From Acidobacteriota bacterium (GTDB taxonomy: Bacteria; Acidobacteriota; Vicinamibacteria; Vicinamibacterales; UBA2999), in contig JACPCS010000115.1 of NCBI GenBank assembly GCA_016184455.1, positions 1 to 49,494 on the forward strand: 49,494 nucleotides of DNA, read 5' to 3'. Each line of letters starts with the position of its first letter. Position 1 is the first letter of the stretch. A program made the translations under genes and the position numbers. Of the stretch, positions 41,520 through 49,494 are shown piece after piece. The notes beneath the pieces were generated by a model. The model was not told where the DNA came from and made no database searches. It saw only the letters and a program-made list of their open reading frames with translations.

Positions 41520-43088
41520 CTATCTCCTCCGCCACCACGTGAAGACCCCGGCCGCGAACACCAGCGCCGGAATGAGCAGGATCGACGCCAGGAACGTCAT
41601 CGTCTGCTGGCGCGGCGTCATCGTCACGCGGCGGTCCGCCGACTCCTTCGGCCGGATCGCGATCAGGTTTTCCTGCTGCGCCAGCCAGTTGACGGCGTTG
41701 GCGAACAGGTTCGGGTTGCCCGGGACGCCCGCGTACGCGTTGGTCGCGAAGTCGGAGTCGCCAAACACCACCACGCGCGCCTCCGGCTTCGGCTCGCTCG
41801 CCTTTGTCGAGGCCGGCTGCGCGGCCGTGCCCGTGGGCGCTTCGGCCGGAGCCGACACCGCGACGGCCACCGAAACGGGGCCCGCCTTGTCGCCGCCTTC
41901 CGCGTCGAGCGCCACACCCGTCGAGAGCGACGCAAAGTTCGACTCGGCCCAGCTCGCGCGGCTCGTCTCGACGATCGTCGTCGGCGTCCGCGTGCCGCCG
42001 GTGACCGGCTCGACCGTCCGCGCGACCGGATAGATCGTCAGCGTCGCGAACTGCTCCGTGATGGCGTGGAGCGGATACGTGGCGGCCACGGCGATGCTCG
42101 GCTCGTTGGTGGCGCCGCTCACGTCGACGACGACGTTGTTCCCCAGCGTGACGCCCCATTCCTTGAGGAGCGCCTCGACATTCGGCAGCGCCTTCGGCGC
42201 GCTGCCGATCGGCGGGTCGACCAGCACCATCAGCTTCCCGGCGCGCCCGAGATACGCGCGCAGCATGTCGAGCTCGGCCGGCAGGATGTCGCTCGTCGGG
42301 CCGCCAATGACGACGACGGTCGCGTCGGCGGGGACCTCCTTCTGCTGCGCCAGCACCAGGCGCTCGACCATGTAGTTGTCGCGCCGCAGCATGCCGCTCA
42401 GCGCGCTGTAGCCGTCGCGCTCGGTGTCGTTCGGCTCCTTCTCGCCGTGCCCCTGCAGGAAGTAGACCTTCCGCTCCTGGGTCGAGAGCGCCTTGATGAG
42501 GCCGTTGGTCAGATCCTGCTCGCTGTCGGAGGTGACGCGCTCGCGCTTGCCCATGTAGTCGATCACCACCGTGCCGTACTGCTGGATCTCGTACTCCTTG
42601 GCGATGACCGGCCGCGTGTCGGGGTCGACGTACTCGACCGACACGTGACGCGAGTAGTAGGCATACTCGTTGAGCCGGTTGCGGAACCGGTCGAACTCGG
42701 TCTGGCGGTCGAACACCGTGAACTTCACCGGCCCCTGCAGCCCCTGGAGCACCTTGACCGTCTGCTCCGACAGGCTGTTCTGCTGATTGGCCGTGAGGTC
42801 CCACCGCTTGTTCTGCCGCGACGCCACGTAGTTGACGCCGACCGCGATCGCCAGCGCGGCGAGCACGCCCGTCGTGGCGAGCGCGCCGTACCGCGCCTGC
42901 CGCCGCCGGAAGTAGTTCACGATCTCGCGCCACTGGCCGAGCGTGTACAGCACGACGAGCGCGAAGCCCGCCCACGCGCCCCAGCTCGCGTACTGGTTCC
43001 ACTCGGGTCTGACGAAGCGGATCGCGACGGCGCCGAAGACGAGCGCCGTGCCGATCCAGCCGAGGAGGCTCAGAATTCGCTGCAACAT
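41520..43088 (-). CDS. GldG-like ABC transporter auxiliary protein
   Basis: 522 residues. Helices at 10-28, 35-50 and 70-90 precede an extracytoplasmic ABC_transp_aux domain: KFTVFDRQTEFDRFRNRLNEY, VSVEYVDPDTRPVIAKEYEIQQYGTVVIDY, KVYFLQGHGE, VVVIGGPTSDILPAELDMLRAYLGRAGKLMVLVDPP. A C-terminal helix (MTFLASILLIPALVFAAGVFTWW) anchors it again. GldG acts with GldA and GldF in Bacteroidetes gliding; outside that phylum such operons have no proven role. Confidence 0.9.
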   Translation of the reverse strand: MLQRILSLLGWIGTALVFGAVAIRFVRPEWNQYASWGAWAGFALVVLYTLGQWREIVNYFRRRQARYGALATTGVLAALAIAVGVNYVASRQNKRWDLTANQQNSLSEQTVKVLQGLQGPVKFTVFDRQTEFDRFRNRLNEYAYYSRHVSVEYVDPDTRPVIAKEYEIQQYGTVVIDYMGKRERVTSDSEQDLTNGLIKALSTQERKVYFLQGHGEKEPNDTERDGYSALSGMLRRDNYMVERLVLAQQKEVPADATVVVIGGPTSDILPAELDMLRAYLGRAGKLMVLVDPPIGSAPKALPNVEALLKEWGVTLGNNVVVDVSGATNEPSIAVAATYPLHAITEQFATLTIYPVARTVEPVTGGTRTPTTIVETSRASWAESNFASLSTGVALDAEGGDKAGPVSVAVAVSAPAEAPTGTAAQPASTKASEPKPEARVVVFGDSDFATNAYAGVPGNPNLFANAVNWLAQQENLIAIRPKESADRRVTMTPRQQTMTFLASILLIPALVFAAGVFTWWRRR

Positions 43089-43091
43089 GGC

Positions 43092-43862
43092 TTATCCGCG
43101 CCAGCGTTCGCTGTCGACCGCGCGGACGGTCAGAAACAGGCTGAACGCGATGAAAGAGAAGTAATACACCAGGTGCTTGGTGTCGACGACGCCGCGGGTG
43201 AAGTCGTTCAGGTGCTCGGTGATCGACAGATAGTTCAGGATGTTCTGCGTCGTCGGCCCCATGAACGTGGCGATCCAGTTGATCACCCAGAAGAGCAGGA
43301 AGACCGCGAACGTCACCATGCCGGCGACGATCTGGTTGCGCGTGAGGCTCGAGATGAACAGCCCCAGCGACAGGAAGCAGCCGCCCATCAGCAGCAGTCC
43401 GAGGTACCCGCTCAGGACCGGCCGCCACTCCGGGTTGCCGAACGCGAAGAGGAACCCCATGTGCACGAGCGTCACCGCCAGCATCGCCCCGTAGAGGGTG
43501 AGCCCGCCCAGGAACTTGCCGAAGACGATCTGCAGATCCGTGAGCGGCGAGGTCAGCAGCAGCTCGATCGTGCCCGAGCGCTTCTCTTCCGAATAGGTGC
43601 GCATGGTCACGAGCGGCAGCGTGAAGAGCAGGATGACGCTGACGTTGAGGAAGAGCGGCGAGATCAGCTGCTCGTTGACATTGACCGACTGCGGGCCGCC
43701 GAACCCGGCTCCGGCCTGCATCGAGATCCGATCGAAGTAGTACAAGAGATTGATGAAGAACCAGCCGTAGAGAATCGCGGAGAAGCCGATCACAATGTAG
43801 GCGATCGGCGACGCGAAGTAGCTCTTCAGCTCTTTGTGCGCGATTGCAAGGATGTTCGTCAT
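43092..43862 (-). CDS. ABC-2 type permease, GldF-like
   Basis: 256 residues with six hydrophobic helices. NILAIAHKELKSYFASPIAYIVIGFSAILYGWF, the cytoplasmic TMRTYSEEKRSGTIELLLTSPLTDLQIVFGKFLGG (typical of ABC-2 permeases) and VAGMVTFAVFLLFWVINWI are visible. It partners with the ATPase upstream (4-nt overlap) and the GldG-like gene downstream (3 nt). Confidence 0.92.
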   Translation of the reverse strand: MTNILAIAHKELKSYFASPIAYIVIGFSAILYGWFFINLLYYFDRISMQAGAGFGGPQSVNVNEQLISPLFLNVSVILLFTLPLVTMRTYSEEKRSGTIELLLTSPLTDLQIVFGKFLGGLTLYGAMLAVTLVHMGFLFAFGNPEWRPVLSGYLGLLLMGGCFLSLGLFISSLTRNQIVAGMVTFAVFLLFWVINWIATFMGPTTQNILNYLSITEHLNDFTRGVVDTKHLVYYFSFIAFSLFLTVRAVDSERWRG

Positions 43863-44803
43863 TGCGCCACGTCCTCGGTTGTCAGGTGCAGGAAGATTTC
43901 TTCAAGGCTCATGCGCAGCGGCCGCAGCTCGAGCAGGCCCCAGCCGTGTGACACGATCGCAGAGGCGAGCTCGCGGCGCACGTCGCGCCCCGACTCGCTG
44001 TTCACCTCGTAGTTGGCGACGTTGCCGCGCGTGTCGGCCACCGACACCTCGGTGACGCCCGGCACCGCCTGGAGCGCCGCCCGGACATCGCCCGCCACGG
44101 GCGCGTCCACCTGCACGTACATCGTCTCGGAGCCCCGCAGGCGCGCCGTCAGGTTCTCCGGCGTGTCGACGGCGACCACGCGTCCTTTGTTGATGATCAC
44201 GACGCGTCCGCACGTCTGGCTCACCTCGGGCAGGATGTGCGTGCTGAGAATGATCGTGTGGTCGCCGCCGAGGTGCTTGATGAGCTGACGGGTCTCGATG
44301 ATCTGCTTCGGATCGAGTCCGGCGGTCGGCTCGTCGAGGATGAGGACCTCGGGATTGTGCAGCAGCGCCTGCGCCAGGCCGACGCGCTGCCGGTAGCCTT
44401 TCGACAGCTTGCCGCAGTGGCGGCCTGCCATGTCGGCGACGCGGGTCCGTTCCATCGCCTCTGCGACGCGCGCCTTGCGGTCGGCCCGCGGCACGCCCTT
44501 GATCTTCGAGACGAAGAGCAGATAGTCGCCGACGGTCATTTCCGGATAGAGCGGCGGTGTCTCGGGCAGGTACCCGATGCGCCGCTTCGCCTCGATCGGC
44601 TGGTCGAAGATGTCGTAGCCAGCCACGACCGCTCTGCCCTCTGACGGGGGCACGTATCCCGTCAGCACGCGCATCGTCGTTGTCTTGCCAGCACCGTTCG
44701 GGCCGAGGAAGCCGAGAATCTCGCCCTTCTCGACGCGGAAGCTCACGTCGTCGACGGCGATCGTCGGCCCGTAGCGCTTGGTGAGGTGCTGCACCTCGAT
44801 CAC
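43859..44803 (-). CDS. ABC transporter ATP-binding protein, GldA-like
   Basis: 314 residues. Walker A GPNGAGKT, Q-loop YLPETPPLYPEMTV, signature LSKGYRQRVGLAQAL, Walker B VLILDEPTAGLD, switch LSTHIL, then a C-terminal DUF4162-type domain (about 215-310). It is the first gene of the minus-strand operon. The GTG start at 44803 has a near-perfect ribosome site (AGGAGGG on the minus strand, within 44811-44820). Confidence 0.95.
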   Translation of the reverse strand: MIEVQHLTKRYGPTIAVDDVSFRVEKGEILGFLGPNGAGKTTTMRVLTGYVPPSEGRAVVAGYDIFDQPIEAKRRIGYLPETPPLYPEMTVGDYLLFVSKIKGVPRADRKARVAEAMERTRVADMAGRHCGKLSKGYRQRVGLAQALLHNPEVLILDEPTAGLDPKQIIETRQLIKHLGGDHTIILSTHILPEVSQTCGRVVIINKGRVVAVDTPENLTARLRGSETMYVQVDAPVAGDVRAALQAVPGVTEVSVADTRGNVANYEVNSESGRDVRRELASAIVSHGWGLLELRPLRMSLEEIFLHLTTEDVAQ

Positions 44804-44914
44804 GTGTGTGTCCCTCCTCGCAACCTGTAGACCGGAAGCAACTTAAGCTGGTCGTCCAACCCGTCATCCTAGCCCATCGACGCCGCGACGGCAAGGCACC
44901 GCGCGGAACCCGAC

Positions 44915-44962
44915 CGTCGAATTTCGACGTTCGTTGCCGCCCGATGGTCGGGAGGCTACCCT
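44915..44962 (+). promoter_or_regulatory. candidate operator and promoter of the P-type ATPase gene
   Basis: CGTCGAA-T-TTCGACG (44915-44929) is a perfect 7-bp inverted repeat with one central base. Five bases downstream lies TTGCCG (44934-44939), then a 17-nt spacer and TACCCT (44957-44962), a reasonable sigma-70-like promoter. Metal-efflux genes are usually controlled by MerR- or ArsR-type regulators on such dyads; no regulator gene is adjacent. The rest of the 171-nt divergent spacer shows nothing else clear. Confidence 0.45.
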
Positions 44963-44974
44963 GAGGGAAGCGGG

Positions 44975-47107
44975 ATGGCCCCCACCGAGACGGTTGCCTG
45001 CACCACCTGTGAGCTGCACGCGGAGGCGGTATTCCGCGTGGAAGGGATGGACTGCAACGAAGAGGTGGTCATCCTCGAGCGCCGGCTCAAGCCGCTGGCC
45101 GGCCTCGAGGCGCTGTCGGCCGACCTCGTCGGACAGCGGCTGCACGTCAAGTACGACGCGGCCAAGTTGACGACCTCCGCGATCGTCGACGCGGTCGGGC
45201 AGACCGGCATGCGGATCTGGCTCGAGCACGAGGAGCCGGCGATCGAGGGCGGCGACATCGCCTGGCGGTGGCGGCTCGTGGTGGGTTGCGGTGCCGCGAT
45301 CCTCGCCGGAGTGGCCCTGCAGGCGACAGGACGGACCGTCGAATCGGCCGTGCTCTTCACCGCCGCCGCCGTCGCCGGCGGCATCTTTCCCGCACGCCGG
45401 GCGGTCACCGCCATCCGCTCCCGCACGCTCGATATCAATACGTTGATGGTCGTCGCCGTCGCCGGCGCGCTCATGCTCGGCGAACGGCTCGAGGCGGCCG
45501 CCGTCGTCTTTCTCTTCGCGATCGCCCAGTGGCTGGAGCTGCGGACGATGGAGCGCGCCCGGCAGGCGATCCGCGCGCTGCTCGACCTGTCGCCGCGCGA
45601 GGCGCTCGTGCGCAGAGACGGGGCGGACTCGCGGATTCCGGTCGATGACACCCGCATTGGCGACGAGATGCTCGTCCGGCCGGGCGAGAAGGTGCCGCTC
45701 GACGGCGTGGTCACGGCGGGGCACAGCGACGTGAACGAGGCGCCTCTGACCGGCGAATCCTTGCCGGTGAACAAGAGTCCCGGCGACGAGGTCTACGCCG
45801 GCACGATCAACGGGCACGGCGCGCTCGACGTGCGCGTCACGCGGCTGGTGCGCGACACGCGGCTCGCGCGCATCATTCACCTGGTCGAGACGGCGCGGGC
45901 GAACCGCGCGCCGGTGCAGGCGTTCGTCGATCGGTTCGCGCGCATCTACACGCCCGCCGTGCTGGCGCTCGCGCTGGTCGTCGCGCTGGTGCCGCCGCTT
46001 GCCGGGGCGGACGCCGGCGTGTGGGTCTACCGCGCGCTCGTGCTCCTCGTGATTTCGTGTCCCTGCGCGCTCGTGATCTCCACGCCCGTCTCCATCGTCG
46101 CGGCGCTCTCCGGGGCGGCGCGCAACGGCGTGCTCATCAAAGGAGGCGCGCATCTCGAGCGCCTCGCCGCGGTCCGGGTCGTCGCGTTCGACAAGACCGG
46201 CACGCTCACCCGCGGCGAGCTGCGCGTCACCGGCGTGCAGGCGCTCGACTCGATCTCGCCGCGCGAGGTGCTGCGTTATGCGGCCGCCGTCGAAGTGCGA
46301 TCGGAGCATCCCGTGGCGCGAGCGATTGTGGCGCACGCGCGCGAGACCGGCATCGAGATCCCGTCCGCGACGCACTTTGCCTCCATGCCGGGCATGGGCG
46401 CGCAGGCGGAGGTGGAAGGCGTGCGGATTGCCGTCGGCAACGAACGGCTGTTCGATACGCTTCGGGTGCCGCTGCCCTCGGGTGTCGATCTGACAGGAGC
46501 GCGTCACGACGGCGAATCGATCGTCCTGGTCTCGCGGGCGGGCGCCGTGGCCGGGGCGCTGGCGGTCTCGGATCGGCCACGGGAGACGGCCCGCGAGGCG
46601 ATTGGACTTCTTCGCGAGCACGGCGTGCGGTGGGTGGCGATGCTGACGGGCGACCACGAACCGAGCGCCAGGCGCGTGGCGGAGGAGCTGCATCTCGACG
46701 AGTACCATGCCGGCCTCCTGCCCGAGCAGAAGCACGGGTTCGTCCGGTCGCTGAGCACCCGCCATGGTCCAGTGCTGATGGTCGGCGACGGGATCAACGA
46801 CGCGCCCGCGCTGGCGGCGGCCGACGTCGGCATCGCGATGGGCGCCGCCGGCTCCGATGCGGCGCTCGAGAGCGCCGACGTGGCGCTCATGTCGGACGAG
46901 CTGCTGCGCGTGCCCTATGCCATCCGCCTGGCGCGGGCGACCCTCCGCAACGTTCGCACGAACGTGGCGATCTCGCTCGCGTTGAAAGCCGCCTTCCTCG
47001 TGATGGCGATCACGGGCGCGACGACGCTCTGGATGGCGGTGCTCGCCGACACCGGTGCGTCGGTCATCGTCGTGGGGAATGCGCTGAGATTACTTCGCGC
47101 CAGATGA
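44975..47107 (+). CDS. heavy-metal P-type ATPase (Zn/Cd/Pb type)
   Basis: 710 residues. An N-terminal heavy-metal domain has GMDCNEE (Cys27, with Glu where many have a second Cys), preceded by CTTC. Eight membrane helices carry the metal site CPC (362-364) in SCPCALVISTP; phosphorylation DKTGTLTRG begins at Asp406; APLTGESLPV (actuator), EVRSEHPVA and VGDGINDAPAL are intact. CPC plus the GMDCxEE-type domain fits the zinc/cadmium/lead branch (ZntA/CadA) exporting metal to the periplasm. ATG 44975 follows GAGGGAAG. Confidence 0.93.
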   Translation: MAPTETVACTTCELHAEAVFRVEGMDCNEEVVILERRLKPLAGLEALSADLVGQRLHVKYDAAKLTTSAIVDAVGQTGMRIWLEHEEPAIEGGDIAWRWRLVVGCGAAILAGVALQATGRTVESAVLFTAAAVAGGIFPARRAVTAIRSRTLDINTLMVVAVAGALMLGERLEAAAVVFLFAIAQWLELRTMERARQAIRALLDLSPREALVRRDGADSRIPVDDTRIGDEMLVRPGEKVPLDGVVTAGHSDVNEAPLTGESLPVNKSPGDEVYAGTINGHGALDVRVTRLVRDTRLARIIHLVETARANRAPVQAFVDRFARIYTPAVLALALVVALVPPLAGADAGVWVYRALVLLVISCPCALVISTPVSIVAALSGAARNGVLIKGGAHLERLAAVRVVAFDKTGTLTRGELRVTGVQALDSISPREVLRYAAAVEVRSEHPVARAIVAHARETGIEIPSATHFASMPGMGAQAEVEGVRIAVGNERLFDTLRVPLPSGVDLTGARHDGESIVLVSRAGAVAGALAVSDRPRETAREAIGLLREHGVRWVAMLTGDHEPSARRVAEELHLDEYHAGLLPEQKHGFVRSLSTRHGPVLMVGDGINDAPALAAADVGIAMGAAGSDAALESADVALMSDELLRVPYAIRLARATLRNVRTNVAISLALKAAFLVMAITGATTLWMAVLADTGASVIVVGNALRLLRAR

Positions 47108-47164
47108 CGCCGGGGCTGCGGCGCCTGGAGCACGCGCCGCGAGCCCCGCCGAACGCGGACCCGC

Positions 47165-47887
47165 CTACGCCTTCCGATTCGAGAAGAAATGCGCCCGGAC
47201 GAATTCCTCGATCGCCCTCTCATCGGCAGGATCCACCCGCGTGAACTGCAGGCCCATGCCGACGCGGCGCTCGGCCCAGCGGACCTGCGCCTCGGCGTCG
47301 ATCTCGCGCGGCGCGCCCGGCAGCCGGAACCGGACCTTCACGACGGTGCCCACGTCGAGCGGGCTCGTGGTGCGGATGGCGAGGCCGCCGCGGCTGATAT
47401 TCAGCGTGACCGCTGCGGCAATCGTGTTGCCGAGCCTGTACGCGACGGAGATGCCGAGGACGGCACGCGGACTCGACCGGCGGTTGTACTGGTCGGGGAA
47501 GAGATGCGGCGCCAGCGCGGGCACGATGTGCTGCACGGCGCTGTACTCGTTGACGTAGCCCGCCACGCCCAGCCGCGCCAGCTCCCGCACCTCGTCGGCG
47601 TTCGCAATCGTGCCGCTGAAGACGACGATCGGGGCCCGAAAGCCCTCGATGGCACGCAGCGCGCGCACGAGCGAGGCGCCCTGCACGGGCGGCAGCCGCA
47701 GATCCAGGACGACCAGATCGATGCTCCGGCTGTCGCGGCGCACCCGCGCGAGCAGCTCCGACGCGTCGGCGACGGCCTGTGCCCGATGCCCGACCCCATC
47801 GAGCGCCGTCCTGAACCGGTCGCGGACGAAGGCCGTATCGTCGGCGACGATCACCGTCTTGACGGCTGTTTCGGCCGGAGCTGGCAC
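47165..47887 (-). CDS. response regulator receiver + PilZ protein
   Basis: 240 residues. Residues about 10-125 are a receiver domain (VIVADDTAFVRDRF; phosphoacceptor Asp62 in VVLDLRLP; FSGT), but the usual lysine near the end is missing (GVAGYVNEYSAVQ). Residues about 130-235 are a PilZ domain (RRSSPRAVLGISVAYR, TLNISRGGLAIRTTSPLDVG, GMGLQFTRV), with RRSSPR and NISRGG being the c-di-GMP-binding pattern. It would couple a phospho-signal to c-di-GMP. It is alone, divergent from the zinc-ribbon gene. Confidence 0.9.
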   Translation of the reverse strand: MPAPAETAVKTVIVADDTAFVRDRFRTALDGVGHRAQAVADASELLARVRRDSRSIDLVVLDLRLPPVQGASLVRALRAIEGFRAPIVVFSGTIANADEVRELARLGVAGYVNEYSAVQHIVPALAPHLFPDQYNRRSSPRAVLGISVAYRLGNTIAAAVTLNISRGGLAIRTTSPLDVGTVVKVRFRLPGAPREIDAEAQVRWAERRVGMGLQFTRVDPADERAIEEFVRAHFFSNRKA

Positions 47888-47955
47888 ATCACATGTATCG
47901 GAATCGGCCCAAGTGATCCTTAGCGTGCATTGCGGCGACTGCTGGAATCTCGCTA

Positions 47956-47961
47956 TAATCC
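47956..47961 (+). promoter_or_regulatory. TATAAT -10 box upstream of the zinc-ribbon/larE genes
   Basis: A perfect TATAAT at 47956-47961 lies 89 nt before ATG 48051. TTGCGG (47930-47935) is upstream but 20 nt away, longer than ideal for a -35. It probably drives the LysW-like gene and larE. The leader 47968-48050 has no obvious riboswitch. Confidence 0.55.
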
Positions 47962-48050
47962 GGCTTTTGGCGGGAAGTGCTGGATCCGCTAGAGGATGCG
48001 GCTATGTCCCGACGCTTGCAGCTCGGCAGACCCGCTGCCGTGGAGCCAGT

Positions 48051-48320
48051 ATGGCCACCTGCCCCGAATGCGAATTCGACGAAATCGATACGACCGACCA
48101 CGAGGAAGGCGACGAACTGAGCTGCCCTGAGTGCGGCAAGAACCTCATACTCGCCGGCCACGACGAACTCGAAGTCGCCGATGACGAGGACGACGAAGAC
48201 GACGAGGACCTCGACGACGACGAGGAAGAGGAAGAGGAAGAGGAGGAGGAAGGGGATCTCGGCGAAGACGAGGGCATGTTCGACGACGAGGACGACTTCG
48301 ACGAAGAAGAGGAAGAGTGA
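48051..48320 (+). CDS. LysW-like zinc ribbon with long poly-acidic tail
   Basis: 89 residues. The first 40 are a LysW-like zinc ribbon: MATCPECEFDEID...DELSCPECGKNLILA with Cys4, Cys7, Cys25 and Cys28. From residue 44 to the end nearly every residue is Asp or Glu, including a run of about eleven Glu. LysW carries amino-acid intermediates on its C-terminal Glu in lysine/arginine synthesis; here the EDWGE-type end is absent and the tail ends in EEEEE. It overlaps larE by 4 nt (GTGA), so the two are translationally coupled. A role as carrier or metal/nickel chaperone for LarE is only a guess. Confidence 0.82.
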   Translation: MATCPECEFDEIDTTDHEEGDELSCPECGKNLILAGHDELEVADDEDDEDDEDLDDDEEEEEEEEEEGDLGEDEGMFDDEDDFDEEEEE

Positions 48321-49141
48321 CCGTTGCGCTGGGCACCCGTGAGCAGCGCCTCCACGATCTCCTTGCGTCGTACGGTTCGGTCGTCGTCGCATTCAGCGGC
48401 GGCGTCGACAGCGCGTATCTTGCCTGGGCGGCCACCGACCTGCTTGGTGCCGCGGCCCTCTGCGTAACCGCGGACAGTCCCAGCTATCCCGATCATCACC
48501 GCCAGCTCGCGCTCCGCCTGGCGTGCGAGTTCCGTCTGCATCACGAGTTCATCCGCACGGCGGAAGTCGAGCGGCCGGAGTACCGCGCGAACCCGGTGAA
48601 TCGCTGCTATTACTGCAAGCAGGAGCTCTACGGCGCGCTGATGTCACTGGCGTCGGCCCGTGGGTTCGCGGTCGTGGCCGACGGCAGCAACGCCGACGAT
48701 CGCAGCGACCATCGTCCGGGTCGCCGTGCCGCCCGCGAGTTCGGCGTCCGCAGCCCCCTCGACGAGACGGATCTCACCAAGGCCGACATTCGCGAGCTGT
48801 CGCGGCGGGCCGGTCTGCCCACGTGGGACGAGCCGGCGTCCGCGTGCCTCTCGTCGCGCATCCCGTATCACTCCGAGGTGACGCCCGACAAGCTGCGCAT
48901 GATCGAACGCGCCGAAGGGGTCCTCCGGCAGCTCGGGTTCCGCGTCTGCCGCGTGCGGCATCACGACACGCTGGCGCGCATCGAAGTCGGGCGCGACGAG
49001 CTGACGCGCGCCTTCGACCCTGAGGTCCAGCGCGACATCGAGGAGGCCCTGCGGGCAATCGGGTTTCAGGAGGTCACGATCGATCCGCGGGGATATAGGA
49101 TGGGCAGCCTGAATGAAGGAGTGGTTCTCCGCCCGGCCTGA
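48317..49141 (+). CDS. larE: ATP-dependent sacrificial sulfur transferase LarE
   Basis: 274 residues. LarE donates sulfur to make the nickel-pincer cofactor of lactate racemase and related enzymes. PP-loop VVAFSGGVDSAYLAWA (26-32), NPVNRCYYCKQELY (Cys97, Cys100), VADGSNADDRSDHRPGRRAA, DEPASACLSSRIPYHSEVT with Cys177, the position of the sacrificial cysteine in lactobacillal LarE, and RHHDTLARIE. GTG 48317 overlaps the zinc-ribbon stop. larB and larC are not in the window. Confidence 0.93.
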   Translation: MTVALGTREQRLHDLLASYGSVVVAFSGGVDSAYLAWAATDLLGAAALCVTADSPSYPDHHRQLALRLACEFRLHHEFIRTAEVERPEYRANPVNRCYYCKQELYGALMSLASARGFAVVADGSNADDRSDHRPGRRAAREFGVRSPLDETDLTKADIRELSRRAGLPTWDEPASACLSSRIPYHSEVTPDKLRMIERAEGVLRQLGFRVCRVRHHDTLARIEVGRDELTRAFDPEVQRDIEEALRAIGFQEVTIDPRGYRMGSLNEGVVLRPA

Positions 49142-49494
49142 GTTGACGCTCGCGGCCGCCTACCTGGCGGCCCACCTGCCGTTCCTCGCCCCGTCTCTCG
49201 AAGACTACGACTCGATCAACTTCGCCCTCGGGCTGCGCGACTTCGACCCGGCGCGGCATCAGCCGCACCCCCCGGGGTCGCCGGTCTACATCGCGCTCGG
49301 CCGCGCACTCCTGGCCGCCATCAGCGGGCTGCGTCCGTCGCTTGGCCGCGTCGAGGCCGAGGCGCTCACGCTGGGGCTGCTCTCGGCGATCGCGGGCGCG
49401 GTGGCGATTGTTGCCGCCGCGCACGTCTTTGCTGCCGTGAACGAAGAACCACGAACCAGCGGATCCCGGATCCCGGATCCCGGATCCCGGACTG
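49113..49494 (+). CDS. GT39/ArnT-like membrane glycosyltransferase, N-terminal part
   Basis: Open to the right edge (127 codons visible). MKEWFSARPELTLAAAYLAAHLPFLAPSLEDYDSINFALGLRDFDPARHQPHPPGSPVYIALGRALLAAI has the first helix and the acidic Asp-Tyr-Asp loop of lipid-linked sugar transferases (dolichol-phosphate-mannose/ArnT superfamily). A second helix (LTLGLLSAIAGAVAIVAAAHVFAAV) follows. ATG 49113 overlaps larE by 29 nt; TTG 49143 is an alternative. The last visible 18 codons come from a GGATCCC tandem repeat in frame. Confidence 0.72.
   Translation, partial: MKEWFSARPELTLAAAYLAAHLPFLAPSLEDYDSINFALGLRDFDPARHQPHPPGSPVYIALGRALLAAISGLRPSLGRVEAEALTLGLLSAIAGAVAIVAAAHVFAAVNEEPRTSGSRIPDPGSRT
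49461..49490. repeat. GGATCCC tandem repeat in frame at the window edge
   Basis: Four tandem GGATCCC units (49461-49488), each containing the GGATCC palindrome, preceded by an AACGAAGAACCACGAACC stutter. It is the same kind of element as elsewhere in the window, but translated in the GT39-like gene. The other arm, if any, lies beyond the window. Confidence 0.85.

Noticed and set aside
40389-44012. A very long open frame (about 1,200 codons) on the plus strand opposite the Gld-like operon
   Set aside because: The translation is Arg/His/Asp-rich without recognisable domains, and the minus strand carries five well-conserved, tightly coupled genes. It is a GC-bias shadow.
44864-46765. A 633-codon minus-strand frame opposite the P-type ATPase
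   Set aside because: Composition is typical of antisense to a GC-rich gene, and the ATPase on the plus strand has every catalytic motif.

Overview
The window is about 49.5 kb of GC-rich bacterial chromosome, gene-dense, with frequent GTG/TTG starts and many 4-nt ATGA or TGATG gene overlaps. Gene content (YebC-RuvCAB, CdaA-CdaR-GlmM, a Gld-like ABC operon, an aldolase microcompartment cluster) and a particular intergenic repeat style point to an uncultured or poorly studied acidobacterium, most likely of the Vicinamibacteria type. That placement is inference from style, not a search result.

Layout: the left edge is the 3' part of a 5S rRNA and its terminator. 0.2-5.4 kb holds a TIGR04372-type glycosyltransferase, a histone-deacetylase-fold hydrolase, a tandem ACT protein, an OsmC-family peroxidase gene interrupted by one in-frame UGA exactly at the catalytic Cys (a probable selenoprotein), a PspC-domain protein, a DUF2784 protein and Fpg. 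5.5-10 kb holds a binding-protein/permease fusion with its ATPase, a membrane protein and two methyltransferases. 10-18.2 kb holds yebC-ruvC-ruvA-ruvB-fabH, DUF4112, an unrecognised protein, a stand-alone LigD polymerase domain, queA and a deoxyhypusine-synthase-like protein. 18.3-26.4 kb holds tRNA-Met(CAU), tilS, ftsH, folP, cdaA, cdaR, glmM and pdxJ, linking tRNA modification, membrane proteolysis, folate, cyclic-di-AMP and wall-precursor synthesis. 26.4-31.4 kb holds an exported hydrolase, TPR and YHS-like proteins, then a compact bacterial microcompartment cluster: class II aldolase, one BMC-H, three BMC-P, a small Cys-rich protein and a D-2-hydroxyacid dehydrogenase. 31.4-37.7 kb holds murI, nth, a cyclophilin, DUF72, queE-queC and an orphan histidine kinase. 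37.6-38.5 kb is a small accessory patch (cupin remnant, DUF2283/DUF4258 pair, AT-rich flank). 38.7-44.8 kb is a minus-strand operon gldA-gldF-gldG-DUF4340-PBP4. 45-49.5 kb holds a Zn/Cd-type P-ATPase, a REC-PilZ protein, a LysW-like zinc ribbon with a long acidic tail, larE and the start of a GT39-like membrane protein.

Three things stand out. First, the OsmC gene has Sec at the peroxidatic position with a hairpin in the right place for a bacterial SECIS. Second, the window is full of short foldback repeats: each arm is made of stuttering 6-9 nt units and the second arm is the imperfect complement of the first. They sit at gene borders, include stop and start codons, and in two exported proteins appear to encode the signal peptide. 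Third, in the microcompartment cluster both the aldolase C-terminus and the N-terminus of a 75-aa four-Cys protein carry look-alike encapsulation helices, suggesting an uncharacterised metal-binding cargo.
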